Shown here: in pieces, positions 16,066 to 24,863 of the stretch
Numbering within the stretch: position 1 is the stretch's first letter
How the letters are laid out: each line of letters starts with the position of its first letter
NCBI GenBank assembly: GCA_026386805.1
Contig: JAPLMX010000210.1
Span: forward strand, 1 to 43,278
DNA: 43,278 bases
Source: Phycisphaerae bacterium
GTDB lineage: Bacteria > Planctomycetota > Phycisphaerae > Sedimentisphaerales > Anaerobacaceae
Reading direction: 5' to 3'
The notes under the pieces: model-generated
Told to the model about the DNA's origin: nothing
Seen by the model: only the letters and a program-made list of their open reading frames with translations
Database searches by the model: none
Program-made: the position numbers and the translations under genes

Positions 16066-17208
16066 TCACTCGGCTCCCCGGGGCAAGGCCGACGGCCCAT
16101 AGCAATCAGCGGGACCGATGACGGCCGGCTCGATGTGTCTTTCGAACAGGAATTGGCGAACATCGGTACAAAGGTGACATTTATCCCCGTATGCGGGCAA
16201 CTCCTCGTAGCCAAGAGCCTTGGCCTTCTCGAGCAGGCCGCAAGGCCCCCTCTCGCAAAGAGTGCCGATAAGCTCGATTTGTGCCGGATGGAATGCCCTC
16301 CAAATCTCCTCCAGAGGCGTCTGATGGATATTGCCCAGGACAATGCCGCTGCACGTGCCGCTAAAGACGTTGCCATAAGGGTCGACGTGGACGCCCTTGG
16401 CGCCGAGAAAGGCGGCCATGCAGTTCACGTGGCCAAAGGCCGCAGCCGGCTTTGATGCAAGCAGCCCCGCCAAGTGCCCCGCCGCCCGGCCGTTGAAACG
16501 AAACGGATAGTCGCGATAGGTCTGGACGTACATCCTGTCACGTAGCGAGGGCGTCTCGCCCTTGTCCGTGGCGAGGCCATCCTGGCCTTGCACACCTGCA
16601 CAGGACGAGCCCTCCGCTGCATTCCAACCATCAGCCGTTGCCTCGCGTGGAGAAGACGAGGGCGGGACGCCCTCGCCACGAAGATATTCCTCCCAACGAA
16701 CTAAGACGCGGTCCGAGCCGAGCTTCTCTTTCGCCACAGCGGCCAGCCGACGGGCCGGCTCGATATCGACGTACTCCTGGTGGAACGGATCGATGCTGAT
16801 TTTGAGCCGCTGGACGCCAAGCCCAACAAGCGTTTCCAGCCGCTCGGCGATGAGCCGGCCATCCGTCGCCCAAAAGCCGTTGGTCTCCACGAGATCGACG
16901 GGGCCGAGATTCTGCGCTGTGCCTTCTCGAAGGATCTCAACGAGGTGGTCCCAATAGAGGAAAGGCTCCCCGCCGGTCAGGTGAATCTTGGCCTCATCGC
17001 CTGCCAGAATCTTGAGGGATCGCCAGGCGGCCATGCAGGTCTCGACAGGCATCAGCCCGCCCTTGCGGGGTGAGCAATGATAATAACAGAACTCGCACGC
17101 CGCATTGCACTGGTACGAGAGCATCAGCCCCGCCGACCGCCAAAGCTTGAACTTCGGCTCGTCGCGAGCCAAGCCGCGATTGTAGCTGTTCTCTGAAAGG
17201 TCAAGCAT
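16066..17208 (-). CDS. Radical SAM protein with SPASM-like C-terminal cysteines and an in-frame palindromic insertion
   Basis: This protein has about 380 residues. The iron-sulfur cluster motif is C-X3-C-X2-C at Cys34, Cys38 and Cys41 (CNAACEFC), followed by [11 protein letters not shown]. Later cysteines ([32 protein letters not shown]) and the phrase [14 protein letters not shown] resemble a SPASM/auxiliary cluster domain of peptide- or protein-modifying enzymes. Residues about 177-223 (starting [10 protein letters not shown]) are encoded by a palindromic repeat at 16542-16679 and are probably not original. No precursor peptide gene is apparent beside it, so the substrate is unknown. The start is uncertain: ATG 17208 and GTG 17220 both lack a strong ribosome binding site. 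Confidence 0.8.
   Translation of the reverse strand: MLDLSENSYNRGLARDEPKFKLWRSAGLMLSYQCNAACEFCYYHCSPRKGGLMPVETCMAAWRSLKILAGDEAKIHLTGGEPFLYWDHLVEILREGTAQNLGPVDLVETNGFWATDGRLIAERLETLVGLGVQRLKISIDPFHQEYVDIEPARRLAAVAKEKLGSDRVLVRWEEYLRGEGVPPSSSPREATADGWNAAEGSSCAGVQGQDGLATDKGETPSLRDRMYVQTYRDYPFRFNGRAAGHLAGLLASKPAAAFGHVNCMAAFLGAKGVHVDPYGNVFSGTCSGIVLGNIHQTPLEEIWRAFHPAQIELIGTLCERGPCGLLEKAKALGYEELPAYGDKCHLCTDVRQFLFERHIEPAVIGPADCYGPSALPRGAE
16542..16679. repeat. Palindromic element within the radical SAM gene (copy E5)
   Basis: The ends are GTAGCGAGGGC and GCCCTCGCCAC, with inner arms GCCCTTGTC and GACGAGGGC, matching the element in mfd (27846-27915). The middle is longer and contains a partial second unit (GTGGCGAGGCCATCCTGGCC). 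At 138 nt (46 codons) it keeps the reading frame. Confidence 0.8.
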
Positions 17209-17220
17209 GACTGTTCCCAC

Positions 17221-17278
17221 TTGTCAGTTCGCAGTTCTCAGTCTGCTAACAACTGTCAACTGACAACTGACTTCTTCT
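17221..17278. repeat. CAGTT/TCAACTGACA repeat tract at the mnmG 3' end
   Basis: Units such as CAGTTCGCAGTTCTCAGT and TGTCAACTGACAACTGAC fill the gap between the radical SAM gene and mnmG. The last codons of mnmG (SVVS and the stop) are encoded by this tract, so the repeat now sets the stop codon of the gene. Confidence 0.55.
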
Positions 17279-19076
17279 TCAGGTACACTTGCAGGACTGT
17301 GATATCGGCGGGGGTAATGCCGCCGATGCGGGAAGCATGGCCGAGCGTGGCCGGCTGGAAGGCGGTCAACTTCTCCTTGGCTTCCGCCCGCAGGTGCTCA
17401 ATCGCTGCGTAATCCAGGCCCACCGGGATTCTCTTGCAGTCAAGGCTTCGCTGCAGGGCGACGAGTCGCTCCTGCTTGGCTAAGTAGCCTTCGTACTTCG
17501 CATCGACCACAATCGCCTCCAGCACGTCTCGCGCATACCGAGCCGACTCGACCTCGGGCAGATCCGGCAATCTCTCGTCCATGTGGCTGTCAGGCTGGCG
17601 CAACAGGTCCCACAGGCTCGTGCCCTCGGAGCGAGTGGTTTGCAGATGCCGCTTGAGAGTCTCAATGGCACTGAGCTTGTTCTGAAACCTGGCCCAACGA
17701 CTCTCTTCGACAAGGCCGACCGAGCGGCCGGTCGGCGTCAATCTACGATCCGCGTTGTCCGAGCGCAGGGCCAATCGGTACTCCGCACGCGACGTGAACA
17801 TCCGGTACGGCTCATCGATGTTCTTGGTAAGCAGATCGTCGATCAGAACGCCGATGTACGCCTGATCGCGGCCCAGGACCAGCGGCTCTTTGCCTTGGAG
17901 CTTTCGGGCGGCGTTGATCCCGGCGATGATTCCCTGTCCGGCGGCCTCTTCGTAACCGCTGGTGCCATTGATCTGCCCGGCCAGGAAGAGGCCCGCGATT
18001 TTCTTGGTCTCCAGGCTCGGCAGCAGTTGCACCGGCGGACAGTAGTCGTATTCGATCGCGTAGGCGTAGTGGACGATGCGGGCGTTTTCCGTGCCCGCCA
18101 TGAGCTTGAGCATCTGCTCCTGCACGTCCCGGGGCAGCGAGGTGCTGATGCCGTTGCAGTAAATCGTCGTGCGGGCCTCATCCTCCGGCTCCAGGAAGAC
18201 CTGGTGCCGGTCCTTGTCGGCGAAGCGAACGATCTTGGTCTCGATGCTGGGGCAATACCGCGGGCCGACCGACTTGATCTGGCCCGTGTACAGCGGCGCG
18301 CGATGGAGGTTGTCGCGGATGAGCTGGTGGATTCGCTCGTTGGTGTACGTGATCCAGCACGGGGTCTGCGGGCGGTCGATCCGGTCGGTCAGGAAGGAGA
18401 ATGGCGACGGCTCCGGATCGCCGTGCTGAATCTCCAGCTTGTCGAGATCGACCGTCTTGGCGTCCAGCCGGACCGGCGTGCCCGTCTTGAGCCGGCGCAG
18501 CTCAAGGCCGATTCGCTCGAGGCTTTGCGACAGCTCATGAGCCGCCGGCTCGCCCAGCCGCCCGCCCGGGAACTGCTCGGCGCCGATGTGCATCAGGCCG
18601 CGCAGGAACGTCCCCGTCGTCACGATCACCGTCGGGGCCGAGAGCATCAGGCCGTTATTGCAGCGGATGCCGCACACCTGCCGACCCTGCGTCAGGACGT
18701 CCGAGGCCATCGCCTCGATAATCGTAAGGTTGGGCGTTTCTTCGAGCCGGGCCTGCATGAAGTCCTGGTACTTGTACTTGTCGGCCTGGGCCCGCGGCGA
18801 TTGCACCGCCGGACCTTTCGAGCGATTGAGCAGGCGAAACTGGATGCCGGTGGCGTCCGTCGCCAGACCCATCAGCCCGCCGAGGGCATCGACCTCCCGG
18901 GCCATCTGCCCCTTGGCCAGTCCGCCAATGGCTGGGTTGCAGCTCATCTTGGCGATCGTGGCCTTGCTCAGGGTGATCAGACAGGTCCGTGCGCCGATCC
19001 GCGCCGCCGCGTGAGCGGCCTCGATCCCCGCGTGGCCCGCCCCGATGACGATGCAGTCAAAATCGCGTGTTGCCAT
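17256..19076 (-). CDS. mnmG: tRNA uridine-5-carboxymethylaminomethyl modification enzyme MnmG (GidA)
   Basis: This 606-residue FAD-dependent enzyme works with MnmE to modify wobble uridine 34 of certain tRNAs. The FAD-binding motif VIGAGHAGIEAA lies at the N-terminus, followed by family signatures CNPAIGGLAKGQMAREVDALGG, GPRYCPSIE and GQINGTSGYEEAAGQG. The C-terminal MnmE-interaction domain contains GGITPADITVLQVYLK. The length is slightly short of the usual 620-630, with a C-terminus ending in repeat-derived SVVS. mnmE is not in this window. No Shine-Dalgarno sequence precedes the ATG. Confidence 0.96.
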   Translation of the reverse strand: MATRDFDCIVIGAGHAGIEAAHAAARIGARTCLITLSKATIAKMSCNPAIGGLAKGQMAREVDALGGLMGLATDATGIQFRLLNRSKGPAVQSPRAQADKYKYQDFMQARLEETPNLTIIEAMASDVLTQGRQVCGIRCNNGLMLSAPTVIVTTGTFLRGLMHIGAEQFPGGRLGEPAAHELSQSLERIGLELRRLKTGTPVRLDAKTVDLDKLEIQHGDPEPSPFSFLTDRIDRPQTPCWITYTNERIHQLIRDNLHRAPLYTGQIKSVGPRYCPSIETKIVRFADKDRHQVFLEPEDEARTTIYCNGISTSLPRDVQEQMLKLMAGTENARIVHYAYAIEYDYCPPVQLLPSLETKKIAGLFLAGQINGTSGYEEAAGQGIIAGINAARKLQGKEPLVLGRDQAYIGVLIDDLLTKNIDEPYRMFTSRAEYRLALRSDNADRRLTPTGRSVGLVEESRWARFQNKLSAIETLKRHLQTTRSEGTSLWDLLRQPDSHMDERLPDLPEVESARYARDVLEAIVVDAKYEGYLAKQERLVALQRSLDCKRIPVGLDYAAIEHLRAEAKEKLTAFQPATLGHASRIGGITPADITVLQVYLKKKSVVS

Positions 19077-19138
19077 ATCAATGCGAATCGCTACGCCGTT
19101 TCACGGCTGATGTCTGGATGAAACCAAGCCACGCGTCT

Positions 19139-19219
19139 TGGGTGCCATGCTTACGCTGGCGTAAGCATGTTGGGCCCGTCGGATGGAACATGTCCACGCA
19201 AGCGTAGACATGGCACCCA
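19139..19219. repeat. 81-nt double-hairpin palindromic element, intergenic copy (E2)
   Basis: The element starts TGGGTGCCATG and ends CATGGCACCCA. It is exactly as long as E1 in rbsB. The first hairpin is GCTTACG/CGTAAGC around CTGG and the second GTCCACG/CGTAGAC around CAAG. E1 has GGCCACG/CGTGGCC and GCTTACG/CGTAAGC at the same places, so stem changes are compensated. It lies between mnmG and acpS. Confidence 0.85.
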
Positions 19220-19239
19220 CACCGGCTCCCGTTTGTTTC

Positions 19240-19644
19240 TTAGGAGCCCGGCGCGGCATTCGATGGAACCAAGGCCACGGCCGAGGCGATGGCGAAATTG
19301 GCGGTGTGCGTGATGCTGAGACTGATGCGCGAGATTCTCATCCGGTCAGCAATCTCTTTCACCTCGCCCGACAGCGTCACCTCGGGCTGGCCGGCGGCGT
19401 TGTTCGTCACTTCGATGTCCGTCCAGGCGATCTTGCCCCGCCAGCCGGTGCCCACAAGCTTCAGAACCGCCTCCTTGGCGGCGAAGCGCCCGGCGTATTT
19501 CTCGACGGCGTTCCTGTGCCGGCCGGCGTAAGCCTGCTCGGCGGCCGTGAACACGCGGTCGACGAACCGCGGCCCGTGCCGCTCGATCATCTGCTCGATG
19601 CGGGGAAAATCCACCAGGTCGATGCCGTGTGCGAGGATCTCCAT
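19240..19644 (-). CDS. acpS: Holo-[acyl-carrier-protein] synthase
   Basis: This 134-residue enzyme transfers 4'-phosphopantetheine from CoA to acyl carrier protein. It has the N-terminal motif GIDLVDFPRIEQ with the metal-binding aspartate, the second signature KYAGRFAAKEAVLKLVGTG, and the C-terminal ISLSITHTANFAIASAV. The length is slightly above the usual 120-130. It starts ATG at 19644 with no clear ribosome binding site, 13 nt after the parvulin gene's stop, so it may be expressed with that gene. Confidence 0.93.
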   Translation of the reverse strand: MEILAHGIDLVDFPRIEQMIERHGPRFVDRVFTAAEQAYAGRHRNAVEKYAGRFAAKEAVLKLVGTGWRGKIAWTDIEVTNNAAGQPEVTLSGEVKEIADRMRISRISLSITHTANFAIASAVALVPSNAAPGS

Positions 19645-19657
19645 GATCGGTTAGGGA

Positions 19658-20884
19658 TTAGGGATGACGGGTGGTTGAGGAAGGAGTCCGGACTTGCTCG
19701 TCAATCGTCAATGACCCTGCCTCCTTTCCCTGCGCCTGCCGGTAGAACCGCCCCATACAATAAGCGACAAATTTACTCGTATTTGCCAGGTCCACCTGCC
19801 GCCGGATCTCGGCATCCAGCTCTGCGATAGTCTCGCGCCAGCGGCCGTCGGCGATATCCTTCTTCACCTCTTCCTGCACGTCGCTCAATGGCCGGTAGCT
19901 CCGCGGCCGCTTTTCTTCCACTTTCATGATGAAGAAATGCCCGGGCACCTCGATCGGGCCGGCGACCTGTCCCCGCTCCATGCCCTGCGCCGCTTTGGCC
20001 AAGACGTCATACGGTGCGGCCAAGGCGTTCGGGTCTCTCGGCCGCCAGAGACCGCCTTGCTCCCTCCAGAGCCCCTGCGAGTACTTCTTCGACAGCTCCG
20101 CGAAATCCTCGCCGGCATCGACCCTCTTGCGCAGGTCTTCGGCCTTCTGACGCGGGTCCTCATTCGGGTGCTCGGCCCTCACTTTGTCGGCGTCGATATC
20201 GATAAGGCGAAGCTGCAACAGGCCCTCTTGCACGAACTGCTTATCCTTCCTCTCATTGTACCGCTCGAGCATCTCGCGGTACGTGATCGGCCGGTTGCGC
20301 GTGTACTTCGACTCGACCAGATACTTGGCCAGGATCTCTTTCTTCTTCCACTGCAGATAGCTGACCCGGTTCATTCCCGCCTTTTGCAGGGCCTCGTCGG
20401 CCTCGGCGCCATTGCCGCCATGGTCTTCCAGGATGAACCGCCGCAGTTCCCGATCGGCAAATTCGTTCAGCTTCTCATCGACCTTGTTGCCGAGATCCCG
20501 CTCGGCCCGCTTGGAGAGCACGATGCTGGAGATGCGGCTGTTGAGTTTCTGCTGCACGAAGGGCCACTCCTCTTCCATGAATTGCCGCAGCGACTTCTCC
20601 TTGGCGGCCGTTTCGAGCCTCTCTTTCAGCGACGGCGGCGCCGCACTCTCCTCGGGCAAGAACGCCAGGACATCTTCCCAGGTAATCGTCTCGCCGCTGA
20701 CGATGAGATGGTCCGGCCGATCCGGCTTTTGTGCCAGGGTCAGCCGCCTGACTTCCAGATCGGTCAGCGCCCCCTTCTTGCTCTTTTTCGTTTCACAGCC
20801 GACGATCGATATCACCGCCGCAACAAGGCAGACACCGGCCATCACCCCCCTGCCGGCCTGTCGGCACGTTGCGCGTCGCATCAT
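19658..20884 (-). CDS. Parvulin-type peptidyl-prolyl isomerase lipoprotein (SurA/PrsA-like)
   Basis: This protein has about 408 residues. The leader MMRRATCRQAGRGVMAGVCLVAAVISIVGC ends in a lipobox-like cysteine, so it should be a membrane-anchored exported foldase. A SurA_N-like helical region is followed by a rotamase domain around residues 230-340 (LRLIDIDADKVRAEHPNEDP, FAELSKKYSQGLWREQGGLW, VAGPIEVPGHFFIMKVEEKRP). The start was chosen at the ATG at 20884, with GGAG 7 nt upstream; a longer in-frame start reads through an ACGTTTCACGTTT repeat. Genes for acpS and an HD hydrolase flank it. The client proteins are unknown. Confidence 0.85.
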   Translation of the reverse strand: MMRRATCRQAGRGVMAGVCLVAAVISIVGCETKKSKKGALTDLEVRRLTLAQKPDRPDHLIVSGETITWEDVLAFLPEESAAPPSLKERLETAAKEKSLRQFMEEEWPFVQQKLNSRISSIVLSKRAERDLGNKVDEKLNEFADRELRRFILEDHGGNGAEADEALQKAGMNRVSYLQWKKKEILAKYLVESKYTRNRPITYREMLERYNERKDKQFVQEGLLQLRLIDIDADKVRAEHPNEDPRQKAEDLRKRVDAGEDFAELSKKYSQGLWREQGGLWRPRDPNALAAPYDVLAKAAQGMERGQVAGPIEVPGHFFIMKVEEKRPRSYRPLSDVQEEVKKDIADGRWRETIAELDAEIRRQVDLANTSKFVAYCMGRFYRQAQGKEAGSLTIDEQVRTPSSTTRHP

Positions 20885-20943
20885 CCTCGAACTCCAACGA
20901 GCCTGACTTAACAATTCACGTTTCACGTTTGACGAACTCCATT

Positions 20944-21534
20944 TCACACTCTGCTCGCCGAGTTACCCGCCAGGCCGATCTGGCCGGCCGCTTCGCGCAT
21001 GCCGAGGATGGCGTCGCCGATCAGCTCGTTGACATCAACCCCAAGCAGGGCGGCCCCCTTCTCGATCACCTCGCGATTGACGCCGGCGGCGAACGACTTC
21101 TCTTTCCATTTCTTCTTGACCGACTTGGGCTCCATATCGAGGACACTCTTGCTGGGCCGAACTATCGCCGTGGCGGCGACTAAGCCGGTCAACTCATCTA
21201 TCGCAAAGAGGGTTTTCTCCAAGTCGCTCTTCGGCTCGACCTCGGTGCAAATCCCCCAGCCGTGAGACAAGACCGCACGAATGTACTCTTCGGGCCAGCC
21301 GTGCTCACGCAGGATCTGTTCGCTCTTGTGGCAATGCTGCTCGGGGAACTGCTCATAGTCCAGGTCGTGGACCAGCCCGATGACGCCCCACTGCTCGACG
21401 TCCTGGCCTCGCTTGCGGGCGCAGTAGCGCATCACCGCCTCGACCGCCAGGGCGTGCCGGATCAGGGCCTCGCTCTTGTTATACTGCTGTAGCAGCGCCA
21501 GAGCCTCTTCGCGCGTCGGCAACCGTTCCGCCAT
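20944..21534 (-). CDS. HD-domain (HDIG-type) phosphohydrolase
   Basis: This 196-residue cytoplasmic protein has an HD metal-dependent hydrolase domain. Metal ligands are visible in IRHALAVEAVMRY (His), GLVHDLDYEQFPEQHCHKS (HD pair and later histidines) and AVLSHGWG. Family members of this size (HDIG-containing, YedJ/YqeK-like) hydrolyse nucleotides or phosphate esters, but the substrate cannot be assigned. The start MAERLPTREEA at 21534 has GAGGTGTGG upstream. It ends 59 nt upstream of the parvulin gene's start, so co-transcription is possible. Confidence 0.85.
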   Translation of the reverse strand: MAERLPTREEALALLQQYNKSEALIRHALAVEAVMRYCARKRGQDVEQWGVIGLVHDLDYEQFPEQHCHKSEQILREHGWPEEYIRAVLSHGWGICTEVEPKSDLEKTLFAIDELTGLVAATAIVRPSKSVLDMEPKSVKKKWKEKSFAAGVNREVIEKGAALLGVDVNELIGDAILGMREAAGQIGLAGNSASRV

Positions 21535-21651
21535 CTTCCACACCTCGCAAGTACGATGGACGGTTATACCGCCCATGCGAATATCATGGATTTCCAACCC
21601 AATACGCACCGGTACTCTAACGCGAGGAATCTCGAAATGCAATCGCGATTG

Positions 21652-22914
21652 CTATCGGAGCGAAACCGACTTTGTCTGTTCGGACCGTTTCAGGCTGACC
21701 ACAACCTCCTTGCCGCCGGCCGTGATTCGGTGCTGCCCGTAGAATGCGGGGACCTCGCACCGGCCCTGGGCATCGGCTTTCCCGCACCACGTCGTCCACC
21801 ACTGCTTGAATACCAGGTCACGGTACGCCTCGGCGGCCGGCGTTGGCGACCAGTCCCGGCGGTACAGGGAGGAAACGCCAATCCAGTTCGCCCCTTCCCA
21901 AAATCCCCACAGCAGGATGCCCTTCACGGCCGGCTGGGCGAAACAGATGCGGTAGTAGTCCACCAGGGCCTTCGCTTTGGCCTGTTCCTCCTCGTCCGAG
22001 AGGCGCACCCCGCGCTGGCCGTAGTACTTGGACCGCTGGCCGGGGAAGTTGAACTCGGTGATGCAGATGGGCAGCTTGAACTCGGCCAGCCGGGCCAGCG
22101 CATTGTGCAGGGCGACCGGGTCGAACGAATCGCCGTGCAGATGACCCTGCACGCCGATGCCGCCGAAGGGCACGCCCTGATCCAGGAACTTGCGGATGTG
22201 GACGATGTAGTCGTCCAACCGTTTGCCGGTCAGAATATCATAGTCGTTCAGAAACAGCACGGCGTTGGGGTCTTCCCGCCGCACCCACGACGCCATGTCC
22301 CGCGTGATTCCCGGGCCCAGGCGATCCTCGTAGTAGTTCGCATGGAGCATCTCGTTGTTCAGGTCATACTCGGCGAACCGGCCCCGATACCGCTTCCCGA
22401 TATCCAAGGCGCGTGCCTTGAGGGTCTCACGCAGCGTGGCGTCGTCCATGGCTTTCTGCCAGGGCTGAACACGGTCGGGGACCCCCCAGAAAATGTTGTG
22501 ACCGCGCAGGGGGATGTTGTTCTGCCCGGTCCACTGGAGAATCGCGTCGACGACGGAGTAGTCCACCTGGCCTTGGCGGGGTTCCATGGCATGCCATTTC
22601 AGGGCGACCTCTGTCACGGCGGCGTTGAAATTCTCCAGGAAGACCTTCTGGTACTGGGCCGCCACCTCCGCGTTCGCCCGCGGGCCGAACATCTGGCTGG
22701 CAAGGGCGGCCCCGAACCAGAACTCGTGGCGCACTTGCTCCACGCGAACCTCGACGCCCGGCGCGGCCTCCACCACCAGCGTGCCCATGCGGACCTTGTG
22801 GACTTCCTGGTCCAAATCCGAACTCGCAGCGTGCAAAAGACCGCCGGGACAGCAACAGCAACCCAAAACCACTGGGAAAACCAGACCGCTGAGAACCCTG
22901 GGGCGAGAATTCAT
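21652..22914 (-). CDS. Glycoside hydrolase family 10 endo-1,4-beta-xylanase
   Basis: This 420-residue exported enzyme hydrolyses internal bonds of xylan. A signal peptide (about 1-30, with an odd CCCC run) precedes a short beta-rich domain (40-65) and the GH10 barrel. Catalytic residues fit the family: the acid/base Glu188 in YDLNNEMLH and the nucleophile Glu287 in ICITEFNF. Substrate-binding motifs KWHAMEPRQG, LRGHNIFWG and LLWGFWEGANW are present. No carbohydrate-binding module or dockerin is visible. The start ATG 22914 has GGAGG upstream. It indicates that the organism degrades plant or algal polysaccharide. Confidence 0.92.
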   Translation of the reverse strand: MNSRPRVLSGLVFPVVLGCCCCPGGLLHAASSDLDQEVHKVRMGTLVVEAAPGVEVRVEQVRHEFWFGAALASQMFGPRANAEVAAQYQKVFLENFNAAVTEVALKWHAMEPRQGQVDYSVVDAILQWTGQNNIPLRGHNIFWGVPDRVQPWQKAMDDATLRETLKARALDIGKRYRGRFAEYDLNNEMLHANYYEDRLGPGITRDMASWVRREDPNAVLFLNDYDILTGKRLDDYIVHIRKFLDQGVPFGGIGVQGHLHGDSFDPVALHNALARLAEFKLPICITEFNFPGQRSKYYGQRGVRLSDEEEQAKAKALVDYYRICFAQPAVKGILLWGFWEGANWIGVSSLYRRDWSPTPAAEAYRDLVFKQWWTTWCGKADAQGRCEVPAFYGQHRITAGGKEVVVSLKRSEQTKSVSLR

Positions 22915-23535
22915 GGGGATTTGTCCTCCTGAAGAGTGGGCACTTCGTGACACGTTGTCTTTTCCGGTCCGTTCATGTGAGGAGTCTAATCCCGGATGGG
23001 CGCACCGTCAACCGGTGATGCGCCCAGCCATCCCCAAGGGGGTGTGGCCGACATACGGTGGCGGATTCCAGATCCATCGCGTCGCCCTGCCCCCGGAAAT
23101 TGGCTTTGTTTTGCTGAGACCCTGCCAGCCAGCGTCCTTTTCGTTTGGTGCAGGGCAAATTGGCTTTGTTTCGCACAATTGGTTACGCACGATGACGCTG
23201 GGCGCTCACGACGAAACCCTTCAAAGCTGTGGTCTCTTATCTGTGATCCTCTATTCTGTTGCCCTGTTATTATACAGGTGCATCAATTCCTCGTCAAGTG
23301 GAATCTTAACCATGCTGACTGGCATGGGTCAACCCCGGGTGACGGATGAGAGCCGCTTTGCAGGGCGAGCGGGGCTACCCGTCCCTGCTCGCCAGCAAGA
23401 CATCGGCAGGGATCGCCACCGAATTCCAGCCACACCCCCCCAAGGCCTTCGGCCTTGAGGTTGCCACCCGGACACTCGCATGGGACGCCTCAGGCTCAAC
23501 AACTGCCAACCGGCAGCCGACCACCAACATCTGTC
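22915..23535. other. Gene-free stretch with dispersed repeats
   Basis: This 620-nt gap holds no credible gene. It contains a hairpin-forming GGGCGCACCG / CGGTGATGCGCCC (about 22996-23023), two copies of an AATTGGCTTTGTTT repeat, an imperfect palindrome GGCGAGC...GCTCGCC (about 23361-23391) and a small hairpin AAGGCCTTCGGCCTT (about 23442-23456). No strong promoter for the xylanase was found. Confidence 0.6.
23095..23174. repeat. Paired AATTGGCTTTGTTT direct repeats (first locus)
   Basis: GGAAATTGGCTTTGTTTTGC at 23095-23114 and GCAAATTGGCTTTGTTTCGC at 23155-23174 are spaced exactly 60 nt apart. Two related units lie at 34921-35030. On the minus strand they would encode NKANF/NKANL if translated. 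Confidence 0.75.
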
Positions 23536-24663
23536 CTACTTGTAAGTGCGGCCAACGTACTCGACGATGGCTTTCTTCACTTCGAGTGGCTCGATCTCGC
23601 CGAGATGACGGTAGAGGACTTCGCCACCGGGCTTGACGATGAGCGTGTAGGGGATCGCCCCCTCCCATTTTGCGTCTACCACGTTGATCAGGGCCTGGAC
23701 ATCCGTGTCGCTGTAGACGCGATTCGGATAGGACGCCTGGTTCTTTTCGAGAAAGGCCGGCACGTTGCCCTTGGTATCGGCACCATCCACGCTGATGCCG
23801 ACCATCTCGAAATCCCGGCCGCGATACATGCGGTAGATCTCGACGAGATCCGGGAACTCCGCCCGGCACGGCGGACACCATGAGGCCCAGATGTTGATTA
23901 GGCGCAGCTTCTTGCCGTCGTTCCGGAGGAGCTTCTTGACGCCTTCGAGATCGGTGGTACCCAACGCGGCCGGCTCCTTGGCCCATGTCGCAAGGGCCTG
24001 CTTCACCGAGTCGCGCTTGTCCGCCCACTTGATCGAGCAGCCGACGGTCTTGGTCGTCGGCACGGGCACCGACTTGCCGGCCAGCAGCGTCTCGATGGCA
24101 TTGTGGGCATCCTGTGACGTGACCTTGTCAGGCTGCTTCTCATTGTCGTCCACCCGGCCCGCATAGCGCAGCTTCCGCTCGGTGTCGAAGACAAACACGT
24201 GCGGCGTCGAAACCGGGCCATACGCCTTGGAGACTTCCTGCTTCTCGCCATCGTAGAGGTAAGGGAAGTTGTACTCCTTGTCCTTCGCCCGAATCTTCAT
24301 CTCATCCAAGGAATCGCTCAAATCGGTATAGCCCAGTTCATCGAGCCGGACGGCCTTTGGGTCGTTCGGTGAGATGGCCACCAGGGCGACCCCCTTGTCC
24401 TTGTAGTCGGCCGCCAGCTTCTTGATCCGCTCCTCATACGCCTGGGCCGTCGGGCAATGATTGCAGGTGAAGACGATGACCAGCACCTTCGCCTTGTCGT
24501 ACTCGGCCAGTTGGTGCATCTTACCATCCACGCCGGGCAGGACGAAGTTGGGCGCCTTGGCCCCAATTTCCAGTGTCTTGATCTCCGGGGCCGCCGCGGC
24601 GGCGGCAGTGACGAATAGGCCGGCAGTGACAGCAATGACGGTTCCGAGACTCAGTCTGGACAT
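23536..24663 (-). CDS. Exported thiol-disulfide oxidoreductase with two thioredoxin-fold domains
   Basis: This 375-residue protein has a signal peptide (1-25, ending AAAAA) and two tandem AhpC/TSA-redoxin domains. The first carries CNHC at Cys67 and Cys70 (VFTCNHCPTA) and the second WCPPC at Cys263 and Cys266 (WASWCPPCRAEF), with the cis-proline region IPYTLIVKPGG. Cys209 (TVGCSIKW) lies between them. A classic TlpA/ResA-like second domain fused to a peroxiredoxin-like first domain is known from Planctomycetota and Bacteroidota. It probably moves reducing equivalents outside the cytoplasm. The ATG at 24663 follows GGAG. It stands alone between the xylanase and a toxin-antitoxin locus. Confidence 0.88.
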   Translation of the reverse strand: MSRLSLGTVIAVTAGLFVTAAAAAAPEIKTLEIGAKAPNFVLPGVDGKMHQLAEYDKAKVLVIVFTCNHCPTAQAYEERIKKLAADYKDKGVALVAISPNDPKAVRLDELGYTDLSDSLDEMKIRAKDKEYNFPYLYDGEKQEVSKAYGPVSTPHVFVFDTERKLRYAGRVDDNEKQPDKVTSQDAHNAIETLLAGKSVPVPTTKTVGCSIKWADKRDSVKQALATWAKEPAALGTTDLEGVKKLLRNDGKKLRLINIWASWCPPCRAEFPDLVEIYRMYRGRDFEMVGISVDGADTKGNVPAFLEKNQASYPNRVYSDTDVQALINVVDAKWEGAIPYTLIVKPGGEVLYRHLGEIEPLEVKKAIVEYVGRTYK

Positions 24664-24819
24664 GATTCTCTCCTACCAAACAGGTGCTCATTCGGCTCAC
24701 GACGAACTCCATACGGCCTTGTCGTCATATCAGTTTACCCATTCTTCCGCCTCGCCGCCAGCCCTACCATCTTCAGGCCCCCCTCTTGGTACCCGCCTCC
24801 TGTTCCCGACCTCGCAAAT

Positions 24820-24863
24820 GAACTTGCATTAGCATGAGTTCCGTGCTATCATGTTGGTATGAT
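24820..24863 (+). promoter_or_regulatory. Promoter and operators of the higBA locus, leaderless start
   Basis: TTGCAT (24824-24829) and TATCAT (24847-24852) are 17 nt apart, and the toxin ATG begins 6 nt after the -10 hexamer, so the message should be leaderless. Two inverted repeats overlap these elements: GAACT...AGTTC (24820-24841) and ATCAT-GTTGGT-ATGAT (24848-24863). Both are plausible HigA or HigBA operators. Confidence 0.65.

Noticed and set aside
17583-19121. Long plus-strand open frame opposite mnmG
   Set aside because: It is a GC-driven shadow of a certain gene; its sequence shows no family features.
23095-23174. Possible mini CRISPR array formed by two similar 20-nt repeats
   Set aside because: Only two repeats per site, inconsistent spacing (60 and 91 nt) and no cas genes.
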